The position numbers were made by a program, and so were the translations under genes. Positions 5,942 through 11,211 of a stretch of DNA of 11,211 nucleotides are shown piece by piece. Location of the stretch: assembly GCA_017503445.1 (NCBI GenBank), contig JAFVTB010000109.1:1-11211 (forward strand). Reading direction: 5' to 3'. Each line of letters begins with the position of its first letter. Positions within the stretch are counted from its first letter, which is position 1. Under the pieces are notes generated by a model. That model searched no databases and was not told the origin of the DNA. It worked only from the letters and a program-made list of their open reading frames with translations. The stretch comes from Clostridia bacterium. GTDB taxonomy: Bacteria > Bacillota > Clostridia > Christensenellales > UBA1242.

Positions 5942-8900
5942 TTATTCCAAAACAGGTGCTGATGGAATATATTCATTTAATTGTGTTTGCAATGCTTCAA
6001 GCGCAGCATCAAATGCGGCAATTGAATCATATTCAAACACAAGTGCATTTGCAAGCGCAGTGAATGTTTGAATAAGTTCTTCTGCGGTTGCAAAATCTTC
6101 ACCAAGTTCATATTCGCCCGATTCAAGCGCAGTTATGAAAGTGGCAACTTCTGAATTTGCATAAGCATAATATTCTTGCAAAGTTTCAATTTGACCAATT
6201 GCAACGCCGTATGCAGTTGCAATATCTTCAAGATCTTCTTGGGTTTCTGCATCATCAAGCGCTGTAAATGTTTGTGCAATTATTGATTCAATATTTGTTT
6301 TGTTTGCAGCGTTATAGGTGTATGCCAAAGTTTGTGCAAACGCATTAATATCATTAATCATCCCAGCTTTTACAGCATCAAATTGCAAACCTTTAAAATA
6401 ATCTGTGTCATCAAGGGCTGGAAGAATTGTGGTAATGAATTCATCCTTAATTCCTTCAATTGCATCTTCGTTTTCAGCAGACATAATTTGCGCGTTCACC
6501 GCTTCAAACACTTCAAGAATGGTTGCATAAGTTTGATCTTTCAAAGGTGCAGAAATGTTTTTAAGTTCATCAAGAACATATTCTGATGCACTGAGTTTAT
6601 ATTCCATTAAGTTTTCTTCTGCAGTGTTCATACCCATCAAAAGATTTTGACAATCAAACAACACATCCACATTCAATTCGTTCAAGAATTCAACAAAGGT
6701 GCCTTGGGTGAACGCATCGTTATTCAACCAAATTGAATATTTTGCAATTTTCAGTGTGTTTTGAATTTGAGTGATTGCCGCAGCAACATCTTCTGCATCT
6801 GTTTCAAAGGTTTCCGCCAATGATATTGCAAGATCTGTGGTGTTGATATTGTGCTTTTCATAGAACGCAGCAATAAAATTGTTCCAATAGTTATTAAACG
6901 CAAGTTCAAGCCACAAGTTTTCTTCACCAATAAAGCTGAATACTTCATTGAAGGCATCAAAATCTGCAACCATGATTTCAATATCTTTCATTGCATTGAT
7001 TGTTTGTTTGTATGATTTGATAAAGTTGCCCGCGTTTTGAGTTTGCTTTTCAGTCAATGTGATGATTGTTGAATTGTTGGTGTTTGCAAGGTCAAACAAA
7101 TCGATTTCTGTAATGCGATAATCTTTTTCTTGATTAAACCCATTGATTGCTTCTTCGCCAAAGAATGCTGCAAGCATTGAAATGTCAGAAGCGATTGACG
7201 CATATGCGGTGGCAAAGTCTGCTTCACCTTCAAAGATTGCAGTTTTTGCAACATCAATTTCAGAGATAAAGCTTTGAAGCATCATCATTGCATTCAAACT
7301 GCATCCTGCTTTCACAATGCCATCAATTGTTTGTTCATAAGCATCAAAAATTGTTGGAACAGTTGCAAGTGCAGTATTAAAATCATCGGCAAGATTTGTA
7401 AGGTCTTCAGCAGTTTTTGCGCCAAGAATTTTTTCAATGTGGGTTTGAAGCGCTGTCATTATTTCTTGGGTTGAATCAACAGCAACCATAAGATCAAAAT
7501 CGTTGAAAAGCACCGCACTGTTTTGAAGCACTAAATCTTCTTCTGAAAGATCACCAAAGAATTCAACATATTCTTCATAAGTGATTGGTGCCGCTGCACA
7601 TGAAATGCCGAAATTTTGAAGAGTTGATTTAATATCTTCAAACAACACCATTTGCTCATCAACGAGTTCTTCATATTGTGAAACAGTGATATAGTTTTCT
7701 TCAATATTTGTTGAAAGTGCAATCACTTCCGCAAGAACTCTATCCAGCGCGTTTGAATATGCAAGGTTGATTGCAATTTTTTGTTCATCAGCTGTTTGAG
7801 TTGATTGCTTAATTTGTGCCGCTTGTTCTTCTGCATCAAGTTGAATATTTGCAATGGTTTCTGCAAAGTTTGTTGTGATTGCCAAAGCTTCTGCTTCTTC
7901 AATATAAACTTCACTGAACATATCGGCCATAACACTTTGCAAAACGCTTGCAAGATAATTCATGATTTCTTGTGCAGAAAGAAGGTTGTGGATTAATGCC
8001 TCGTCAGATAAATAGAATGAATCAGCAATGCTTTTATATTCATCTAATAAATCGTGATATTCTTCAGCAAAATCATAATAACTGTCATATTCACCAATAT
8101 CGAAAGCTTGAAGTTCTGCAATAAGATATTGAAGACTTTCTTTTGCTGGTGAAATATTTGCTGCCATATCCATAATTGGAAGGTATGTTGTTTCTTCACT
8201 GAAATCTTTGTTGATTTGTTCCAACAAGCTTTGTGCAGCAAACACAAGGTCTTCAGCCGCGTTGTCAACGTCTTTCACTTGGGCAACAAAATCTTTTGTT
8301 GCAGCCACAAGACGAGATTCAAAATCTTCAAAGTTTTCTGGCGCTGCAAAGATTTTCACAAATCCTTGAAATTGTGGTGCCATTGCCAAAATTCCATCAA
8401 AGTTTTCCATTACATCCATAAGAATGTCTGGATTATTGGAAATAACATCAATAAGGTCTTTAGATTCAGTTTCGGTCAAGCCCCAAACATCTTCCAAAAT
8501 ATCCATAATTTCATTTATAAATTCCTCGTGAAGCAGAGCCACTTTCTCCAGTCCAAATGGAACTGTTTGTTCTTTTGTAAAGTTTGGATCAAGCGTGTCT
8601 TCAAAGTTGTTGCGAAGTGCCACATTTCCAAACACTTCTACATCAAACAGCATTGCCTGCTGTGAATAGTTTTCCGCAACCATCATTGCACTGAAAACAT
8701 CTTGAACTGCAAGCATAAATTGGGCTTGAAGAACGTATGCATTCATTGCTGAGTAAAGAATGTCATTCACCATTGCTGGCGCATCCCACACACTTAATGA
8801 AGATGACAATTCAACATACATTTCTGTTAATGGTGTATACAAAGCATCCCAATCTGTTGCGTTAATCAAAATTTCTTGGATATCTTCCACAATCGCATCA

Positions 8901-10051
8901 AATGCAACTTTGTTTTGCGCCGTCATAATAAGGTTTGCAGTTGTGATTGGCCCAAGCACACTTTTGCATGATTGAAGTTCTTGCGAAAATTCTTCATAAT
9001 CTTCAATCACCCATGCAAGTTGCACGTCTGTGAATGCAGAAAAGATTTCTTGCATATCCGTTTCACTTGTGGCTTTATTAATTGAGGTTTTTGCCGTAAG
9101 GGCAATCATTTGCGCCCAATTTTCATTCCAATATTCTGGAAGTTCAGCCACGCCACTTTGGATAAGCGCGTTATCAATCATTGCGCCATATTGTCTTGCC
9201 AAAACCTGAAGATATGCTTCATATTCTGCATCGCTGTTATTTGTTTGGATTTTTTCAACATCTTCAAACAATTTGTTATAAAGCTTTTGCATTTCGGGCT
9301 CGGTTGTTGCGTTTTTAATGTTTTGGATTGCAGAGTTTTTCAGCGCCTGCACCTGGGTTGTGTTTTCTTGGTATGTCAAGAAAATGTCTGCGTCTGAAAG
9401 TTCTGTTTCAATCATATTGATATAATATTCAGATACAGATTTTTGGCTGTCAAACTCAAGGACATTATCCATTGATGTCACCAAGTTTTGTATCACGCGG
9501 AAATCTGTTGCGTTGTTCAATGCACCCAAAAGGTCATCATGCAAATCTTCAAGTGCAGAAAACGCATTTGCAGAATATTTATCCGCCGTCATTTGTGAAT
9601 AATTTTCGTTAAGATAATTTTTGGCGGTGTTGATTGAAAGGGCAAGGTTTGCAATCTTTTGATATTCTGAATATGTCAAAACATCTTCAAGCCCTTCAAG
9701 CGCGCTGTTTTCAATTTCCACCAATGTTTCAATGGTTTTTGCCGCGTTGATGTATGATGCTTGTTTGTCAATATAAGAATCAACTTTGTTTTTCAATTCG
9801 GGAAAGCGTTGAAGCAGGTCATACGCTTCGGCATATGTATCAACATAAGATTGATCAGCGCCCACAGGCACAATGCTTTCATCGCCCAAAGAAAAAACCC
9901 AATCGCCCACAAGGGCAACCGCGCTTTCATTCAGCCCTTCAACGGCGGCTTGTTTTTGACTTTTAAGCCCATCGTTTGCGCCGCACGCCGTCAACGGCAA
10001 CACAACCGCGCATGAAAGTGCCAAAGCCAAAAAAGCGTTTTTAAGTTTCAT
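5942..10051 (-). CDS. Giant secreted lipoprotein, 1369 aa, helical and repetitive
   Basis: Function unknown. Signal peptide with a KLK start, a hydrophobic core (FLALALSCAVVLPL) and lipobox L20-T-A-C23, so the mature protein should be lipid-anchored at C23 on the outer face of the membrane. The rest is acidic, almost entirely helix-forming and has no TM segment or recognisable catalytic motif. A degenerate motif, helix then A-T/S-x-E/D-x-(M/L) then helix, recurs at about residues 181 (NATDFRVIQNL), 248 (NATTEPEMQKL), 327 (KATSETDMQEI), 398 (NATDWDALYT), 878 (AKTAEDLTNL), 1192 (AENEDAIEGI) and 1268 (AETQEDLEDI). Spacing is often 67-80 residues, as in three-helix surface repeats of the FIVAR/DUF1542 type; that comparison is by feel only. 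The ATG at 10051 has AAAGGAGAG about 10 nt upstream. Monocistronic, with its own promoter and terminator. Confidence 0.9.
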   Translation of the reverse strand: MKLKNAFLALALSCAVVLPLTACGANDGLKSQKQAAVEGLNESAVALVGDWVFSLGDESIVPVGADQSYVDTYAEAYDLLQRFPELKNKVDSYIDKQASYINAAKTIETLVEIENSALEGLEDVLTYSEYQKIANLALSINTAKNYLNENYSQMTADKYSANAFSALEDLHDDLLGALNNATDFRVIQNLVTSMDNVLEFDSQKSVSEYYINMIETELSDADIFLTYQENTTQVQALKNSAIQNIKNATTEPEMQKLYNKLFEDVEKIQTNNSDAEYEAYLQVLARQYGAMIDNALIQSGVAELPEYWNENWAQMIALTAKTSINKATSETDMQEIFSAFTDVQLAWVIEDYEEFSQELQSCKSVLGPITTANLIMTAQNKVAFDAIVEDIQEILINATDWDALYTPLTEMYVELSSSLSVWDAPAMVNDILYSAMNAYVLQAQFMLAVQDVFSAMMVAENYSQQAMLFDVEVFGNVALRNNFEDTLDPNFTKEQTVPFGLEKVALLHEEFINEIMDILEDVWGLTETESKDLIDVISNNPDILMDVMENFDGILAMAPQFQGFVKIFAAPENFEDFESRLVAATKDFVAQVKDVDNAAEDLVFAAQSLLEQINKDFSEETTYLPIMDMAANISPAKESLQYLIAELQAFDIGEYDSYYDFAEEYHDLLDEYKSIADSFYLSDEALIHNLLSAQEIMNYLASVLQSVMADMFSEVYIEEAEALAITTNFAETIANIQLDAEEQAAQIKQSTQTADEQKIAINLAYSNALDRVLAEVIALSTNIEENYITVSQYEELVDEQMVLFEDIKSTLQNFGISCAAAPITYEEYVEFFGDLSEEDLVLQNSAVLFNDFDLMVAVDSTQEIMTALQTHIEKILGAKTAEDLTNLADDFNTALATVPTIFDAYEQTIDGIVKAGCSLNAMMMLQSFISEIDVAKTAIFEGEADFATAYASIASDISMLAAFFGEEAINGFNQEKDYRITEIDLFDLANTNNSTIITLTEKQTQNAGNFIKSYKQTINAMKDIEIMVADFDAFNEVFSFIGEENLWLELAFNNYWNNFIAAFYEKHNINTTDLAISLAETFETDAEDVAAAITQIQNTLKIAKYSIWLNNDAFTQGTFVEFLNELNVDVLFDCQNLLMGMNTAEENLMEYKLSASEYVLDELKNISAPLKDQTYATILEVFEAVNAQIMSAENEDAIEGIKDEFITTILPALDDTDYFKGLQFDAVKAGMINDINAFAQTLAYTYNAANKTNIESIIAQTFTALDDAETQEDLEDIATAYGVAIGQIETLQEYYAYANSEVATFITALESGEYELGEDFATAEELIQTFTALANALVFEYDSIAAFDAALEALQTQLNEYIPSAPVLE

Positions 10052-10158
10052 AAACTTTTCTCTCCTTTTAATTTTTATGGAATGGCGGGTATTTCAAAAT
10101 GTATTCCTTGGCGCCCAAAAATGTGAATGAAATCTTGAAATTTCCGCCGCCCCCATAT
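10052..10158 (-). promoter_or_regulatory. Structured 5' leader of the lipoprotein mRNA (candidate cis-RNA)
   Basis: From the predicted start near 10158 the leader is about 107 nt, long for this window. Minus-strand pairing: GGCGG (10148-10144) with CCGCC (10088-10084), a 2x2 internal loop, ATTTCAA (10141-10135) with TTGAAAT (10097-10091), then ATTC (10128-10125) with GAAT (10106-10103) capped by TTGG-GCG-CCAA (10118-10108). The Shine-Dalgarno (10061-10069) lies outside the fold. It matches no riboswitch I know; a regulatory role is inferred. Confidence 0.4.
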
Positions 10159-10164
10159 GCGTTT

Positions 10165-10193
10165 TTTATACCATATTTTTAATGATTTGTCCA
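10165..10193 (-). promoter_or_regulatory. Sigma-A promoter of the lipoprotein gene
   Basis: On the minus strand TGGACA (10188-10193), a 17-bp spacer and TATAAA (10165-10170) with TG plus one base directly upstream (extended -10). The -35 lies 10 bp past the T run of the upstream terminator, a sensible place for a new transcription unit. Confidence 0.75.
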
Positions 10194-10203
10194 CGCTTTT
10201 TCC

Positions 10204-10238
10204 AAAAAAATATCCGCCGTGCGTGTTAGCACGGCGGA
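10204..10238 (-). terminator. Strong intrinsic terminator, minus strand
   Basis: A perfect 10-bp GC-rich stem, TCCGCCGTGC (10213-10222) with GCACGGCGGA (10229-10238), and a 6-nt loop. Read on the minus strand it is followed by TA and seven T (10210-10204). There is no T run on the plus side. It should end transcripts from the gene at 10466-11211, leaving a 3' untranslated region of about 230 nt. Confidence 0.85.
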
Positions 10239-10465
10239 ACATAAATCTAACGGATTTTGTGTTTAAATAACTTTTGTAACTATAGGATTTGTTTTAATTC
10301 GCCCCCTTATCGCCCCCTTTTAAAGAAAATCAAAATCAATTTCAAAAAAGTTTTTGAAAACAATTTTTGAAAAATATTTTTTTGCAAAAATAAAATCAAA
10401 AAATAATTTTTTAATTAAAAATAAATATTTTTTATTATTTTTTAATTTATTTTTAAAAATTTTCT
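10239..10465. other. Noncoding, largely AT-only spacer after the surface protein gene
   Basis: No convincing gene. Bases 10322-10465 are almost pure A/T with small inverted repeats: TTTCAAAAA (10340-10348) facing TTTTTGAAA (10351-10359), a second TTTTTGAAAA at 10364-10373, and AATTAAAAA (10413-10421) facing TTTTTAATT (10439-10447). The last could act as a weak terminator just after the stop at 10466. Bases 10239-10299 hold nothing I recognise. Together with the leader, promoter and terminator below, the gene-free stretch is 10052-10465. Confidence 0.7.
10300..10321 (-). repeat. Tandem 11-bp GC-rich repeat, two copies
   Basis: CGCCCCCTTAT (10300-10310) and CGCCCCCTTTT (10311-10321) are adjacent copies. 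On the transcribed minus strand they read AAGGGGGCG twice, like two Shine-Dalgarno-type G runs; a third GGGGGCG occurs at 10148-10154 in the leader of the next gene. They mark a sharp boundary between the AT-rich tract above and more mixed sequence below. Role unknown. Confidence 0.6.
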
Positions 10466-11211
10466 TTAAATTTGAAGAACGAAAGCCGGGCGCACGCCGG
10501 TTGAATAAGTCACTGCGTCATAACGTTTGTTGAGAACACCTGTCGTATAGACATAGTACGCGTTTTGAGGATAGGCCGCGTAACCAGAACGCAACCACCA
10601 ATAAATACCATTTTGTTGCATGGCAGCTGAGCCAGAGGTTAAATAGTTCAAAACATAAAAACTTTCATTGGCACTTGCTCCTGCAAGTGGAAAAAGTTTA
10701 TAGGTTCCTTCAAGATTTGAACCATTTGTTGTATCAGGCGCACCAGCCCAAACTGTTTTTAAAGTTTTTGGCACAATTTTAGAATCCAAATCTATAAGAT
10801 TAGTATCATAAAAAGTGTTGATTGTTGTCATTAACCTTGAATTGTAATAACAATTCCCAGCGCTTGTAGAATCGTTAAATTTTGAAGTTGTACTAAGTCT
10901 ATTTTGCGCAAAACACAATACTTCATCGAATTCAAGTTCGCCAGTTGCTTTGGCATTTGGAAAAACATCTTTTTGCGAAATTGTTTGCGAAGATAAGTTA
11001 TAAATAACATCCTTGCCTTTGTTTAAATAATCACTAAACAATGCACTGCCGACGGCAGTGTTCCTGCCATTTGCAAACCACTCCCAAATTCCTGAAGATG
11101 AATTTGAAAAATTATAATAACCCGCTTTATTATAATAATCTGCAACATCGCCAAGGTTCAATGTTCCAGTTGAAATGGTTGAAGGTTTATCTGAACAGCC
11201 AATAATCACCC
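10466..11211 (-). CDS. Probable surface protein with DUF6273-like C-terminal domain (5' partial)
   Basis: The frame is open to the right edge; the GTG at 11207-11209 is not a credible start, so only the last 248 residues are seen. The C-terminal 170 residues match the pattern of DUF6273-type, C-type-lectin-like folds: a CYYNSRLMTTINTFYD segment, KTLKTVWAGAP, YKLFPLAG, then YWWLRSG...YYVYTTGVL...GVRPAFVL at the extreme C-terminus. Many gut Firmicutes carry large secreted proteins ending this way, probably for binding; this is family knowledge and not shown here. Codon use differs from the repair genes (AGA, AGG, TTA upstream; TAC, GTC, CTC, GCC in the last 35 codons). It is expected to end at the terminator at 10204-10238. 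No ligand or partner can be named. Confidence 0.75.
   Translation of the reverse strand, partial: VIIGCSDKPSTISTGTLNLGDVADYYNKAGYYNFSNSSSGIWEWFANGRNTAVGSALFSDYLNKGKDVIYNLSSQTISQKDVFPNAKATGELEFDEVLCFAQNRLSTTSKFNDSTSAGNCYYNSRLMTTINTFYDTNLIDLDSKIVPKTLKTVWAGAPDTTNGSNLEGTYKLFPLAGASANESFYVLNYLTSGSAAMQQNGIYWWLRSGYAAYPQNAYYVYTTGVLNKRYDAVTYSTGVRPAFVLQI

Noticed and set aside
8216..8665. Plus-strand open frame (149 codons) inside the giant lipoprotein gene
   Set aside because: Antisense shadow: composition dominated by Phe, His, Lys and Cys, no promoter or Shine-Dalgarno, and the minus frame is continuous with signal peptide, lipobox and repeats.
10213..10238. GC hairpin considered as an attachment site or mobile element end
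   Set aside because: It is followed by a seven-T run on the minus strand and sits at the end of a transcription unit, so an intrinsic terminator is enough; no recombinase or direct repeat flank was seen.
10075..10242. Small minus-strand ORF of 55 codons starting ATG at 10242 (MFRRANTHGG...)
   Set aside because: It has no Shine-Dalgarno and it runs through a perfect terminator hairpin, the promoter and the leader of the lipoprotein gene, all of which explain the sequence better. Kept only as a note in the repeat-block finding.

Overview
The window looks like a chromosomal segment from a low-GC bacterium, most likely an uncultured gut-type Firmicutes (Clostridia-like) lineage. The evidence is AT-rich spacers, Shine-Dalgarno sites of the AAGGAG/AGGTG type, sigma-A style promoters with extended -10 (TGn) motifs, a Gram-positive style lipobox (LTAC), and a C-terminal WWLRS...GVRPAF domain common in such genomes. 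TGA is used as a stop, so the code is standard. The lineage is an inference; there is no rRNA or other marker here.

Layout. Bases 1-1127 (+) hold the 3' part of a membrane-bound class III nucleotide cyclase (TM, HAMP, catalytic domain, C-terminal TPR-like helices). It converges on an unknown 168-aa gene (1147-1653, -) through one shared hairpin that contains both stop codons. A second unknown gene (1742-2242, +) diverges from the first. Between them are two back-to-back promoters whose -35 boxes form the near-perfect palindrome TTGTCAAGACCTTGACAA.

Bases 2321-5320 (-) are a complete bacterial end-joining operon in the order ku, ligD (phosphoesterase-ligase) and a separate ligD polymerase/primase gene. 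The genes overlap by 1 and 11 nt, so they are probably translationally coupled. The usual PE-LIG-POL LigD is therefore split into two polypeptides. A 3-methyladenine (alkyladenine) DNA glycosylase (5397-5912, +) is divergent from ku, giving a small DNA repair island: end joining plus base excision.

Bases 5942-10051 (-) encode a very large (1369 aa), acidic, mainly helical lipoprotein of unknown function with a degenerate repeat of about 70-80 residues. It has a good promoter and a roughly 107-nt leader that can fold into a stacked stem. Upstream lies a noncoding stretch (10052-10465) with a strong terminator, a tandem GC-rich 11-mer and a very AT-rich tract. The window ends inside a probable surface protein (10466-11211, -) with a DUF6273-like, C-type-lectin-like C-terminus.

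The most unusual points are: two genes (1653- and 5397+) whose extended -10 boxes sit exactly 6 nt before the ATG with no Shine-Dalgarno, suggesting leaderless mRNAs; the palindromic shared -35 region; the split LigD; the cyclase with Lys in place of the transition-state Arg; and the giant repetitive lipoprotein with its structured leader. No transposase, CRISPR array, tRNA or rRNA was seen.
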